In this document: positions 1 to 8,810 of the stretch, in pieces
Position numbering within the stretch: the first letter of the stretch is position 1
How the letters are laid out: each line of letters opens with the position of its first letter
Source of the DNA: Cellulosilyticum sp. I15G10I2
Lineage (GTDB): Bacteria; Bacillota; Clostridia; Lachnospirales; Cellulosilyticaceae
Direction of reading: 5' to 3'
DNA: 64,000 nt
Assembly (NCBI RefSeq): GCF_900095725.1
Contig: NZ_FMMP01000010.1
Coordinates: 20,113-84,112, forward strand
The notes under the pieces: generated by a model
Told to the model about the DNA's origin: nothing
What the model saw: only the letters and a program-made list of their open reading frames with translations
Database searches by the model: none
Program-made: the position numbers and the translations under genes

Positions 1-46
1 GGTTTTGCACTCCAATCAGAAAATAATATGATTGGGGATGATGTTA

Positions 47-589
47 ATGAGTACGACAGAAACATGGAATAGAACAAACAAAGTAGGAATTAGAGCAGAA
101 AATTTATTTATGAAGGTAATGACTGATAGAGGACATAAAATTAAAGATGTTAGATTGGATAAAGAGTATCAAAAAAAGGATATTGATTTCATATTAAAAA
201 ATGCACAATCAGGGAGTATTTCCAGCTACGAATGTAAGGGTGAAGGAGAAATGTATAAATATGGTAACTTCTGTGTAGAAAAGTATCAAGATGCTGATAC
301 TGGCAGAAAAGGATGGTTCTATTATACAGAGGCTGATTACATAGCTACGGTGGATGTTGTAAGTGAGATAATTTACATGTATCATTTTGAGGATTTGCAG
401 AGCTATATCAATATCCATGAAAGTAAGTTAAGATTGTTAAGTGCTTGGGATAAGGCTAGTGATAATAGTAATAAAAAGTTACATAGGAAGTATTGGTTAG
501 TTAATTGGATAAAGTTTAAAAAGTGGCTTACTGATAATGATAAAGTATCTGTAATCATTGATGTTAATGAATCAACATATATTTTTTAA
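47..589 (+). CDS. PD-(D/E)XK-like nuclease of phage
   Basis: A protein of about 180 residues. A possible PD-(D/E)XK core is visible: the acidic run around KKDIDF, followed by a strand ending in YECKGE, which gives the D...ExK arrangement. That would make it a small DNA endonuclease, of the kind often found beside phage packaging genes. The ATG at 47 is preferred over upstream TTG/ATG codons because a GGGG tract sits about ten bases before it. No second domain is visible. The nuclease assignment rests on a short motif only. Confidence 0.45.
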   Translation: MSTTETWNRTNKVGIRAENLFMKVMTDRGHKIKDVRLDKEYQKKDIDFILKNAQSGSISSYECKGEGEMYKYGNFCVEKYQDADTGRKGWFYYTEADYIATVDVVSEIIYMYHFEDLQSYINIHESKLRLLSAWDKASDNSNKKLHRKYWLVNWIKFKKWLTDNDKVSVIIDVNESTYIF

Positions 590-661
590 TTTTTATGTTT
601 AGTAATACTAAGTATAAAATATAGTAATAATTAATTTAAGGTAAGAAAGGATGTGATATGA

Positions 662-1036
662 ATGCCTAAACATATAGAAGGAATTACAGAACAAATGTAT
701 AAAGCTATACAATTGCTTGTATGGAGTGATAAAGGTAAATCTGAAATTGCAGAAGAAATTGGTGTAGCTAGAGAAACTATTTGGCGATGGTATAAACGAG
801 ATGACTTCATGGATGAGTTACAAAAGGAACGCAGAAATAAGTTTCATGTAGCTGGAGATGTTGCACAAAAAGAGTTGCTTAAGTTAATTAAGGATGATAG
901 CGATAAACGTACACAATTACAAGCTATTAAACTGGTGCTTGGTGAAAATAATATGTGTACCGATAAATCACAGATAGATTTGAAAACCACACAAAATATC
1001 AAAGTATCATTTATTAAGGATAATGAGGAAGAATAA
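662..1036 (+). CDS. Terminase small subunit-like HTH protein
   Basis: A 124-residue protein with an N-terminal helix-turn-helix (IAEEIGVARETIWRWYKRDD, about residues 30-50) like the phBC6A51-type TerS and resolvase HTH proteins. The C-terminal half is a charged helix and then a polar tail. Its place ahead of the large terminase supports a role in recognising the packaging site, but a serine recombinase gene lies between the two. An AAAGGA-type ribosome site precedes the ATG. A phage transcription factor is the alternative. Confidence 0.6.
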   Translation: MPKHIEGITEQMYKAIQLLVWSDKGKSEIAEEIGVARETIWRWYKRDDFMDELQKERRNKFHVAGDVAQKELLKLIKDDSDKRTQLQAIKLVLGENNMCTDKSQIDLKTTQNIKVSFIKDNEEE

Positions 1037-1086
1037 GCAAGTAAAACCAATGTTTTAAACCCCTATGATTTATTTATCTGGACTTT

Positions 1087-1189
1087 ACTCTAAACAAATA
1101 GTATAAAGCATATCAATATTTGTTTGTTTAGAGTTATATTTTAATTTAATAAACATTTGTTTTAGTAAATTATTGACTCTAAATAAACA
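1087..1189. repeat. Repeated ACTCTAAA-type sites upstream of the serine recombinase
   Basis: A 12-base sequence beginning ACTCTAAAC at 1087 recurs as a perfect inverted copy at 1123-1134, and a variant direct copy (ACTCTAAATAAACA) sits at 1176-1189 inside the promoter. The layout resembles either a res-type recombination site or an operator for the downstream recombinase. The repeats are seen directly; their function is inferred. Confidence 0.5.
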
Positions 1190-1202
1190 GATATGCTATA
1201 AT
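1173..1202 (+). promoter_or_regulatory. Sigma-A type promoter of the serine recombinase
   Basis: TTGACT at 1173-1178 and a perfect TATAAT at 1197-1202 are separated by 18 bases, about 30 bases before the ATG at 1232. One copy of the ACTCTAAA repeat overlaps the spacer, so the recombinase may control its own expression. Confidence 0.7.
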
Positions 1203-1231
1203 TAATTCAAACAATCAAAGGGGTTGAGGGT

Positions 1232-1795
1232 ATGAATATAGCATATGTGCGTGTATCTACAATAGAGCAAAACGAGGAACGTCAAGTTAAAGCATTAGAA
1301 GTAAGGAATATAGATAAATGGTTTGTTGAAAAGGTAAGTGCAAAAGATACAAATAGGAAAGAGTTAAAAGCTATGTTAGAGTTTGCAAGAGAAGGTGATA
1401 CTATTTATATTCATGACTTTTCTAGGTTGGCTAGAAGTACAACAGATTTGCTTAATATAGTTGAACAGTTAAATAAAAAAGGTATTCACTTAGTCAGTAA
1501 CAAAGAGAATATAGATAGTAGTACACCAACAGGAAAACTTATGCTTACTATGATAGGAGCAATAAACGAATTTGAACGTACCAACTTAAAGGAACGTCAA
1601 GCAGAAGGGATTGCGATTGCCAAACAAAAAGGTAAGTTTAAGGGTAGGAAGAAAATAGATTATCCTCAGCAATGGAAAGAAGTGTATTCACAGTATAAAC
1701 AGAGAGAGATAACAGCTAATAAAGCAATGGAGTTATTAAATCTAAAGAGAAATACATTTTATAATTTAATAAAAGAATATGAGCAAGAACGATGA
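1232..1795 (+). CDS. Small serine recombinase (resolvase/invertase family)
   Basis: A 187-residue protein of the resolvase/invertase family. The catalytic serine is Ser9 in YVRVS, the conserved arginines are in FSRLARS, and the helix EFERTNLKERQAEGI is typical of the family. A short C-terminal HTH (NKAMELLNLKRNTFYNLI) would bind DNA. At this size it matches site-specific resolvases and invertases, not the large serine integrases. It has its own promoter and terminator, so it is an independent unit inside the packaging cluster. It may resolve phage-genome dimers or flip a segment; the target is unknown. Confidence 0.9.
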   Translation: MNIAYVRVSTIEQNEERQVKALEVRNIDKWFVEKVSAKDTNRKELKAMLEFAREGDTIYIHDFSRLARSTTDLLNIVEQLNKKGIHLVSNKENIDSSTPTGKLMLTMIGAINEFERTNLKERQAEGIAIAKQKGKFKGRKKIDYPQQWKEVYSQYKQREITANKAMELLNLKRNTFYNLIKEYEQER

Positions 1796-1825
1796 GCTAT
1801 CTCGATAATGAGGTAGCTTTTTTAT
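1795..1825 (+). terminator. Rho-independent terminator after the recombinase
   Basis: The stem AGCTATCTC / GAGGTAGCT (one G-U pair) with loop GATAAT is followed by a T-run. It begins within the recombinase stop codon region. Confidence 0.75.
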
Positions 1826-1931
1826 TTGAACAGGTGGGTGTTCCCCCTTTTCGAAATGGTGTACCCCTCTAAAGGGTATCAATAATTTTCACAACTAAAT
1901 TTTAAACCAGAAGAGAGGTGATTCATATTAG

Positions 1932-3185
1932 ATGGTAAAGCAAGAAATAGATTTACAAATTGACGAAAGAAATTTTAATGAAGCGTACTTTCCACATGTA
2001 ATAGATTATTCACATCGTTACAATGTTTATTATGGCGGTAGATGTTCAGGTAAATCATATTTTATATCAGATAAACTACTTATAAAAGGTTTAAGTGATA
2101 AACGTAGAATGTTATTTCTTATGAAAGAAGGGAATAAAGTTGAGGACACTATTTGGCGATTATTTTTAGATAGTATACATAAGTTTCAACTATATAACCA
2201 ATGCAAAATCAATAAATCGAATCATACAATAGAATTGCCTAATGGAACATGGGTAAAAATGACTGGTATGGATGACCCTGAGAAAGCTAAAGGATATGTT
2301 GATATAGATACAGTGTGGTTTGAGGAATGCACAAAGTTTAATATAGAGGACATTGACCTCGTAGATGGTACATTAAGGGGTAAAAAGAAAAATAAAGAAA
2401 TATATTTTTCATTCAATCCAGTTGATAAGTCAAATTGGGTATATAAATATTTTGGATTCGATACTGGAGTAGTTCCACCAGATACTTTTATTCTCAAAAC
2501 TACATATAAAGATAATAAATGGTGTACAGAAGCTGAAATAAAACGACTAGAACGTCTAAAGGAACGTAATCCAGCTAGATATAAGATTGAAGCAGAAGGC
2601 GATTTTGCCACTTTAGATAAACTTGTAATTCCACACTATAATATTGAGGAATTTGATTGGCAAGAAAAGTTAAATGAGGATAAAGGGGATAAGAGATTTC
2701 TTGCATTGGGAAGTGACTTTGGATATCAAGATCCTACAACTCTTATATGTAGCGTAGTAGATGATAAAAATAAGAAATTATATATCTATGATGAGCATTA
2801 TGAAAGAGGAATGTTAAATACTGATATAGCCAGAATGATAATTAGTAAGAATCTAAGAAAAGAGAAGATATTCTTTGATTGTGCAGAGCCTAAATCAATT
2901 CAAGAATTGCGTAAACTAGGTATTGAACGGGCTACACCTTGCAAAAAAGGTAAAGATAGTATTAAGCATGGACTACAGAAGTTATTGCAATATGAGATTA
3001 TAGTGCATCCTAAATGTACCCATGTTATAGATGAATTTAATAACTATTGCTATAAGAAAAGTAAACAAACTGGAGAATATACAAATGAGCCATTGGATAA
3101 TGGATTTTGTCATTGTATCGATGCCCTGAGATACTCTCTACAGATTATAAAGAAACAAGCCAAAGTATTAACTATAAAACTATAG
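1932..3185 (+). CDS. terL: Terminase large subunit
   Basis: The DNA-packaging motor, 417 residues. The ATPase Walker A is GGRCSGKS (residues 35-42) and the Walker B is VDIDTVWFEE (about 122-132). The RNase-H-like nuclease starts at LGSDFGYQDPTT near residue 258, and a later conserved DALRYSL segment completes the Terminase_3 layout. It would cut concatemers and pump DNA through the portal encoded next. A GAGAGGTGATT ribosome site precedes the ATG. The length fits the family. Confidence 0.95.
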   Translation: MVKQEIDLQIDERNFNEAYFPHVIDYSHRYNVYYGGRCSGKSYFISDKLLIKGLSDKRRMLFLMKEGNKVEDTIWRLFLDSIHKFQLYNQCKINKSNHTIELPNGTWVKMTGMDDPEKAKGYVDIDTVWFEECTKFNIEDIDLVDGTLRGKKKNKEIYFSFNPVDKSNWVYKYFGFDTGVVPPDTFILKTTYKDNKWCTEAEIKRLERLKERNPARYKIEAEGDFATLDKLVIPHYNIEEFDWQEKLNEDKGDKRFLALGSDFGYQDPTTLICSVVDDKNKKLYIYDEHYERGMLNTDIARMIISKNLRKEKIFFDCAEPKSIQELRKLGIERATPCKKGKDSIKHGLQKLLQYEIIVHPKCTHVIDEFNNYCYKKSKQTGEYTNEPLDNGFCHCIDALRYSLQIIKKQAKVLTIKL

Positions 3186-3199
3186 AAAGAGGTGAATAA

Positions 3200-4513
3200 A
3201 TGTTCTATATAGATAAAAATAAAGCACTAACAACGGAGCTGATAGATAAATACATAGAAGTGTTTAAAGCAAACCAACTTCCTAGATTACAAAAACTTAA
3301 AAGGTATTATGATTGCAAAAATGATACCATAATAAATCGTACATTTGCAGATACAACTAAACCTAATGTGAAAATAGCTACTCCTTGGGGTAAGTACATT
3401 AGTGATATAGTATCTGCTTATTTTATTGGTAAGCCAGTTACATATACGAGTAAAGATTCAGCTCTACTAGAAGAATTATCAGCTATATTTCGCTACAATG
3501 ATGAATCTACTAAAAATCAGCAATTGGCTATTGATATGAGTATATATGGCATAGCATATGAGCTACTATACTTATCAGAGGATAAAGTGATTAGATTTAG
3601 TACAATCAATCCACAAACAGTTATTCCAATTTATGACAATAGTATATCAGAGGATTTATTATACTGTATAAGATTTTTTGATACCAAGGATATTCTTACC
3701 GACGAGGTGGTAACAAACATTGAGGTGTATACAGATAGTGAGATTATATCCTATGAAAAAAATAAGAATGGTACTGTATTAATAGATAGCATATCACATT
3801 ATTTTGGAGAAGTGCCAGTTAATGTATATAAAAATAACAATGATACATTTGGAGATTTTGAGAAGGTTATACCATTGGTTGATGGGTATGATTTATCACT
3901 CTCAGATACTGCTAATGCCAGAGAAGAGTTAAATAATTCATATCTAGTATTCAAGAACACTAATCTTGAGGATACTGACATATTGTCAATGAAAGAGAAA
4001 CGTATTATCCAGATAGAAGATGCTCAAGAAGGTATGCAGTCAGCAATACAATTCCTTAATAAAGATTCTAATGATATTGAAGCCGAGAACTATAAATCAC
4101 GTTTAGAAAAGGATATACATAAATTTAGCTATGTTAATGACTTGCTAGATACTAAGTCGCATACATCTGCAACACAAGCAAGATTGGGTATGATGGGATT
4201 AGAACAACTAACAGCTATCAAGGAATCATATTTTAAATATGCCCTCATACGTAGAATTGAAATGATATGTAATATATTATCTGTCACTGGCAGTACTTAT
4301 AATTTCAATGATATAGCAATTACCTTTGTAAGAAATATCCCATTAGATATTACTGTACTATCAGATGCTCTCTCTAAGTTATTACCATTTGTAAGCAGAG
4401 AAACATTATTATCACAATTACCTTTTGTATCAGATGTAGAGGAAGAGATGGAGAAAATAGCAAAGGAAAATGAGATCAACTCCTATCTAATGGGAAGTGA
4501 TGTTGATGAGTAA
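3200..4513 (+). CDS. Phage portal protein (SPP1 Gp6-like)
   Basis: A 437-residue protein with portal-type features: an N-terminal segment leading to PNVKIATPWGKYISDIVSAYFIGKPV, the usual mixed alpha/beta wing and a long helical stem near residues 230-330. It would form the dodecameric ring at the capsid vertex that docks TerL. It lies directly between terL and the MuF-like gene, which overlaps its 3' end. A GAAAGAGGTGA ribosome site precedes the ATG. Confidence 0.9.
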   Translation: MFYIDKNKALTTELIDKYIEVFKANQLPRLQKLKRYYDCKNDTIINRTFADTTKPNVKIATPWGKYISDIVSAYFIGKPVTYTSKDSALLEELSAIFRYNDESTKNQQLAIDMSIYGIAYELLYLSEDKVIRFSTINPQTVIPIYDNSISEDLLYCIRFFDTKDILTDEVVTNIEVYTDSEIISYEKNKNGTVLIDSISHYFGEVPVNVYKNNNDTFGDFEKVIPLVDGYDLSLSDTANAREELNNSYLVFKNTNLEDTDILSMKEKRIIQIEDAQEGMQSAIQFLNKDSNDIEAENYKSRLEKDIHKFSYVNDLLDTKSHTSATQARLGMMGLEQLTAIKESYFKYALIRRIEMICNILSVTGSTYNFNDIAITFVRNIPLDITVLSDALSKLLPFVSRETLLSQLPFVSDVEEEMEKIAKENEINSYLMGSDVDE

Positions 4514-5276
4514 TTACTGGCAAGAAAGGTTACTAGATGATATCTATAATAAGAATACTAAAGCATTAGAAAAAAAGGTAATATCCATTTATAAACAAGC
4601 CAATAAATCCATCAATAATGAGATAACAAAACTATGGTTATCAATGCTTGAAGATGGTGAAATATCAGCATCTACCTTATATAAAATGAATAGGTTTAGA
4701 GCATTACAGGACACCATACAGCGTGAATTATATAAACTGGGTACGATTGAACAGGAGTATATACAATCAACGCTCCTTGATAGCTACAAACAATCATACA
4801 TAGGTACCAATGATGGATATAATCTCAATACTAGCTTGACAATTTTTAATGATAATATAGCAAAAAATATTGTTAATGCTAATTTCAAAGGTGCAGTTTA
4901 TAGTGACCGTATTTGGCTAAATAAGGATAAGTTAAGAGAGCAAATTGAGAAGAGTATTATAAATACCGCTATCACTGGTCAAGATGTTAGGAAAGCATCA
5001 AGAGCTGTTAGAGATAGATTTGGTGTAGCTTATTCAGATGCTGAAAGATTAATCCGCACTGAAAATATGCGTGTACTCAATAGTGGGCAAATGAAATCTT
5101 ATATAGATAACGGATATGAGAAGTATAGAATTTTAGCGTCACTAGATAGTAGAACGAGTGATATATGCAAGGAGCAGAACGGAAACATTTACAACTTCAG
5201 TGAAGCAATACAAGGGGTAAATTATCCACCATTCCATGTAAATTGTAGAAGTATAGCAGTCCCAGTTATTAACTAG
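4506..5276 (+). CDS. Minor head protein, SPP1 gp7 / MuF-like
   Basis: Head morphogenesis protein of about 256 residues. The C-terminal MuF domain is recognisable from RTENMRVLNSGQ, LDSRTSDIC and the terminal PPFHVNCRSIAVP block. It is usually bound to the portal and carried into the capsid. The ATG at 4506 is chosen because GGGAA lies nine bases upstream; earlier GTG and ATG codons in the same frame are possible. The gene overlaps the portal stop codon, which suggests translational coupling. Confidence 0.88.
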   Translation: MSNYWQERLLDDIYNKNTKALEKKVISIYKQANKSINNEITKLWLSMLEDGEISASTLYKMNRFRALQDTIQRELYKLGTIEQEYIQSTLLDSYKQSYIGTNDGYNLNTSLTIFNDNIAKNIVNANFKGAVYSDRIWLNKDKLREQIEKSIINTAITGQDVRKASRAVRDRFGVAYSDAERLIRTENMRVLNSGQMKSYIDNGYEKYRILASLDSRTSDICKEQNGNIYNFSEAIQGVNYPPFHVNCRSIAVPVIN

Positions 5277-5386
5277 GGATTATTTTTATGCCTTTTTATA
5301 ATAGGGGTTAGGCTTAAAAGAAACAACTAAATTAAAACGTATAGGGGTGTGCAAAAGTGCACAACTAAAGAGAGGATGTATAAATA

Positions 5387-5962
5387 ATGGAAGATAATCA
5401 AAACGTTAACGTAGAGCAAGAGGAATTAGAAACAAACGAAAATAAAACATATACTCAAGATGAGATGCTGGCATTAATCCAGAGCGAGACTGATAAAAGG
5501 GTTGCTCAGGCATTAAAAACTCAGCAAAAGAAATTCGAGAAAGAAATGGCTAAAAATAAATCACTATCTGCCCTTGATGAAGAGGGTAGAGCCAAAGCAG
5601 AAAAAGATATGCGCATTCAGGAGTTAGAAGATCAGTTACAACAATTTAGGCTCACTAATACAAAAGTAGAGATTGGAAAAGTACTATCCAATAGAGGATT
5701 AGATGCCAACCTAGTTGATTATGTAGTTGTATCAGATGATGCTGATGAAGCGATGGAACGTATTGAAAAGCTGGATAAAATATTTAAAAACATGGTCAAA
5801 ATTGAAATCGAGAAGAGATTAAATACTTCTAATCCAAAAGTTAGCACTGTTGGGCTTGATGGTCAGATTACAAAAGAGCAGTTTAATAAAATGACCATAC
5901 AACAACAAACTGACCTTTATAAAAATAATAAAGATTTATATATGCAATTAACAAACAAGTAA
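5387..5962 (+). CDS. Capsid scaffold protein (DUF4355/GP20-like)
   Basis: A 191-residue, highly charged protein with an acidic N terminus, a long coiled coil (about residues 25-95) and a basic-acidic C terminus ending in a short helix. Together with its position just before the major capsid gene, this is the pattern of scaffolding proteins that assemble the prohead and are later lost. No protease gene is seen between it and the capsid gene. A GAGAGGATG ribosome site precedes the ATG. Confidence 0.8.
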   Translation: MEDNQNVNVEQEELETNENKTYTQDEMLALIQSETDKRVAQALKTQQKKFEKEMAKNKSLSALDEEGRAKAEKDMRIQELEDQLQQFRLTNTKVEIGKVLSNRGLDANLVDYVVVSDDADEAMERIEKLDKIFKNMVKIEIEKRLNTSNPKVSTVGLDGQITKEQFNKMTIQQQTDLYKNNKDLYMQLTNK

Positions 5963-5964
5963 GA

Positions 5965-6003
5965 AAGCCAAGGTGAAATGATACATCCTATGGCTTATTT
6001 TTA
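5965..6003 (+). terminator. Imperfect terminator/attenuator before the major capsid gene
   Basis: AAGCCA and AGG pair with CCT and TGGCTT around a short loop with one bulged base, followed by ATTTTTAT. The weak stem suggests partial termination. Confidence 0.45.
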
Positions 6004-6071
6004 TGCGAAAAATTAAAAAAAATTAAACGTATGCTCCCTTAATAGGTTGAGCAAAGAAAGAGGTAATAATT

Positions 6072-6860
6072 ATGGCACATACAATTTATGAAAACTTTAT
6101 TTTAGAAAACAAAATCGACAATATGATTGATACTCAATTATCTGTAGTACCTTTCTTTACAGCAGATAACACTTTAGAAGGTTCTGCTGGTATGAAAATT
6201 ATGAAACACCGTTACAAAGCTACGGGTTCTGTTCGTGACGTAGCAATGGGTGAAGGGAATCAAGCATTAGATGATGTGGAAGTTGATTTTGATGAATTTG
6301 AATACGAAGTAAAATATGTACAAGGTAGATTTCCTTATTTTGATGAACAAGCAATGCAAGACCCTATGTTAGTACAAACTGGTGTAGAAAAGATGTCAGC
6401 TAATATGGTAAATGAATTAACAAGTAAGTTTTATGCTGAACTAGATAAAGCTACAAACATAATGAATTATCCAACTGGCGGTATTGACTTTAATACAATT
6501 GTTGATGCTACAGCAGAATTTGGTGAGGATGAAGATGGTTTATTCCTATTAATTAATCCAGCTCAGAAAGCACAAATTAGAAAGAATCTTAAAGATGACC
6601 TTAAATATGTTGAAGGGTTTGTTAGAACAGGATACATAGGGACTATCAATAATGTTCCAGTTTATACTTCTAAATCTGTTCCAGCTGATACAGCATTCTT
6701 AGCTAAAAAATCAGCAGTTACTGTATTTACTAAGAAAGGTTCAGAAGTTGCACAGGAGAGAGATGAGAACATCCGTAAAAATACTATCTATGGACGTAAA
6801 TGTCATTTAGTAGCACTTACAGATGCAAGTAAAGTAGTTAAATTAGCCAAAACTGTTTAA
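6072..6860 (+). CDS. Major capsid protein
   Basis: A 262-residue protein directly after the scaffold. Features fitting an HK97-fold capsid subunit include the early antiparallel section (ATGSVRDVAMGEGNQ), a long central helix, the INPAQKAQIRKN segment and a C-terminal beta-rich part. It is on the short side for the fold. It has more regular codon use than its neighbours, as expected for an abundant product, a strong AAAGAGGTAAT ribosome site and a hairpin after its stop. Confidence 0.85.
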   Translation: MAHTIYENFILENKIDNMIDTQLSVVPFFTADNTLEGSAGMKIMKHRYKATGSVRDVAMGEGNQALDDVEVDFDEFEYEVKYVQGRFPYFDEQAMQDPMLVQTGVEKMSANMVNELTSKFYAELDKATNIMNYPTGGIDFNTIVDATAEFGEDEDGLFLLINPAQKAQIRKNLKDDLKYVEGFVRTGYIGTINNVPVYTSKSVPADTAFLAKKSAVTVFTKKGSEVAQERDENIRKNTIYGRKCHLVALTDASKVVKLAKTV

Positions 6861-6863
6861 TCT

Positions 6864-6893
6864 GAGGGGGATATAATTCCCTCTCTATTTTTA
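6864..6893 (+). terminator. Weak hairpin after the major capsid gene
   Basis: GAGGG and CCCTC pair around an AT-rich loop, and CTATTTTTAT follows. It probably lowers read-through from the capsid gene into the connector genes. Confidence 0.5.
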
Positions 6894-6909
6894 TAGAAAG
6901 GAATGAGGG

Positions 6910-7203
6910 ATGATGGAACTCTTAGAACAAATTAAGTTATTATCAGATAACAAAAATGATGCTCTTATTAATCTTTTGATAACCAAGACAAAGAAGGAAA
7001 TAGAAACTATAACTAAACTAACATACATTGAAGCAATGGATAATGTTTTAGTTGATATAGTTATAGTTAAATTAAATCGTAAAGGAAACGAAGGAATTAA
7101 TAGTATCTCAGCATCTGGTATGAGCGAATCCTATAGTGATAAGTATCCGCAGTATATTAATGCTCAATTGGATAAATTTATTAAGAGGGTGAAGTTATTA
7201 TGA
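6910..7203 (+). CDS. Head-tail connector protein
   Basis: A 97-residue helical protein (phage connector Gp15/gp6-like). The pattern of two long amphipathic helices, a variable loop (GNEGINSISASGMSESYSDK) and a final helix is typical of the adaptor ring below the portal. It follows the capsid gene and overlaps the next gene by an ATGA. Two in-frame ATG codons (6910 and 6913) are possible starts behind an AGGAATGAGGG tract. Confidence 0.75.
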   Translation: MMELLEQIKLLSDNKNDALINLLITKTKKEIETITKLTYIEAMDNVLVDIVIVKLNRKGNEGINSISASGMSESYSDKYPQYINAQLDKFIKRVKLL

Positions 7204-7511
7204 TTAATTCTAATATGAAAGAATTTACCCTTCAGCAGAAAGTAACCATATATGATAACTATGGAAATCCTAAGGATGAATGGGAAGATATTGATACTAT
7301 TGATGTAAGTATTGCTAAAGAAAAATTATTTAAAGTAATAGGTGACCAAACGTATATATTACATCAACCCATGGGATTAACTAGATATGATAAGTTTGAA
7401 AAAAAATATCAATATAAGTTAGTTTCTAGTAGTGAAGAATATCTAATTGAATCATTTGTTATTGGAAAGTTAACTCAATTAATCCTAAAGGAAGTGATTG
7501 TATATGAATAA
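7200..7511 (+). CDS. Head closure protein (SPP1 gp16-like)
   Basis: A 103-residue beta-rich protein located where the head completion or stopper protein is normally encoded. It begins at the ATGA overlap with the connector gene and overlaps the next gene. There is no strong sequence motif; the assignment rests on order, size and predicted strand content. Confidence 0.6.
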   Translation: MINSNMKEFTLQQKVTIYDNYGNPKDEWEDIDTIDVSIAKEKLFKVIGDQTYILHQPMGLTRYDKFEKKYQYKLVSSSEEYLIESFVIGKLTQLILKEVIVYE

Positions 7512-7833
7512 TATAACTATCAATTTAGCCAACTTTATTAATAAGATACTTCCAGAAACGATAGAAAAGGGTTTAGAGAAAGCTGGTCAACTCATAGAAA
7601 ATGAAGCCAAGATACAATTGACAGAGGGTAAAAATAAAGCAATAGATACTGGAACACTAAGAGCAAGCATTACACATAAAGTTGATAATGATAATATGAG
7701 TGTATCCATTGGAACTAATGTTGAATATGCTCCAGCAGTACATAGTGGCACATCTAAAATGAGAGAACGACCATATCTACAAGATGCAGTTGACCAAAAC
7801 ATGACAGAGATTATTAATTGTTTTAGAGAGTAG
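7504..7833 (+). CDS. HK97 gp10-like tail completion protein
   Basis: About 109 residues. The segments DTGTLRASITHKV, VGTNVEYAPAVHSGT-like text (here IGTNVEYAPAVHSGT) and RERPYLQDAV are hallmarks of the HK97 gp10 family, which sits at the head-tail junction. The ATG at 7504 is preferred, with AAAGGAAGTG upstream; a TTG two codons earlier is possible. It overlaps the end of the previous gene. Confidence 0.85.
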   Translation: MNNITINLANFINKILPETIEKGLEKAGQLIENEAKIQLTEGKNKAIDTGTLRASITHKVDNDNMSVSIGTNVEYAPAVHSGTSKMRERPYLQDAVDQNMTEIINCFRE

Positions 7834-7840
7834 GTGGAAT

Positions 7841-8227
7841 ATGGTATTAGATGAAATACTAAACTTGCTTAAAACAAATTCAGAGCTTAATGCCTTATTA
7901 AATCCTACTGTTATTGACAATAAAATTTATATGTATGATACAAATAAAGATTGTAATTGTATTGTATATAAATTTATTCCTCTAACAAGTAATGGCATTA
8001 AAGCACAAGCAAGGTTAGAGATAACATGTATAAGCAAAGATTACATAGTAGCAGAGCAGATATTAGAGCAAGTAAAAAAAATCCTATTAACAATAGGAAG
8101 TAAGCACAATCAATTAAATAGTATTAAAAATGTATCCCTTAATGGTGGTGGAAGTCTAAAAGATTCAGACTTAAACACTTTCCAATTAAAGGGATTTTTT
8201 ATTTTAACTTATAGAGAAGGAAGGTAA
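7841..8227 (+). CDS. Tail terminator/completion protein
   Basis: A 128-residue alpha/beta protein immediately before the tail tube gene, the usual place of the tail terminator (DUF3168/gpU-like). It starts with a helix (LDEILNLLKTNSELNALL), followed by strands, as in that family. A GGTGG ribosome site lies eight bases before the ATG. The assignment is by order and size. Confidence 0.6.
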   Translation: MVLDEILNLLKTNSELNALLNPTVIDNKIYMYDTNKDCNCIVYKFIPLTSNGIKAQARLEITCISKDYIVAEQILEQVKKILLTIGSKHNQLNSIKNVSLNGGGSLKDSDLNTFQLKGFFILTYREGR

Positions 8228-8231
8228 TAAT

Positions 8232-8780
8232 ATGGCATTAGCAAATAAAGAAGAAATTACCCTTGGTAGTGGTGATTTATACTTAGTAGAATTTACAGAT
8301 GTAATTCCAGATGATGCAACTATAGAAGTAGAAGCTAATAGAATAGGGGAACTAAGTGATGATACAACACTTGAATATTCATGTGAATGGAAAGAGGTTC
8401 AGAACTCAAAAGGTAAAGTCGTTAAGAGTTTCCCAATTAAAGAGGAAGTAAAATTAACTGCTGACATTTTATCGTGGAACACTAAAACTATTGATAAGAT
8501 GGTTCAAACTGGAAAAGTAACAGAAGATGAAGTCAATGGAATACGCACCATAGAAATTGGTGGAATTAAAAACTACATAAATAAATATTATTTTGTACAT
8601 TTTGTTCATACCAAAGATGATGGTAAGAAGATAAGAATTACTCTCAAAGGTAAAAATCAGAATGGATTATCACTTGTATTTGGAGCAGAGGCTACGACAA
8701 TTGGTTGCGAATTTAAAGCATTTAGCATGAATACTGAAGATAGATTAGTTAAAATTTCAGAAGAAGTAGTAGGGGCTTAA
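8232..8780 (+). CDS. Major tail tube protein
   Basis: A 182-residue beta-rich protein between the tail terminator and the tail chaperones, matching the tube subunit position in siphoviruses. The sequence has regular alternating strands and an extended acidic loop near residues 20-45. A stem-loop overlapping the stop codon would reduce read-through downstream, consistent with the need for many more tube subunits than chaperones. Confidence 0.78.
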   Translation: MALANKEEITLGSGDLYLVEFTDVIPDDATIEVEANRIGELSDDTTLEYSCEWKEVQNSKGKVVKSFPIKEEVKLTADILSWNTKTIDKMVQTGKVTEDEVNGIRTIEIGGIKNYINKYYFVHFVHTKDDGKKIRITLKGKNQNGLSLVFGAEATTIGCEFKAFSMNTEDRLVKISEEVVGA

Positions 8781-8791
8781 TTGCCCCTTTA
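8771..8791 (+). terminator. Attenuator hairpin at the end of the tail tube gene
   Basis: GGGGC and GCCCC pair around the stop codon, and TTTATT follows. The stem overlaps the coding end, so it can act as a partial terminator. Confidence 0.55.
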
Positions 8792-8810
8792 TTAAGAGGA
8801 GAGATGTATA

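Noticed and set aside
1841..1931. A possible regulatory leader before terL
   Set aside because: It has short repeats (CCCCCTTT, GGGTATCAA) but no clear promoter or stable fold.
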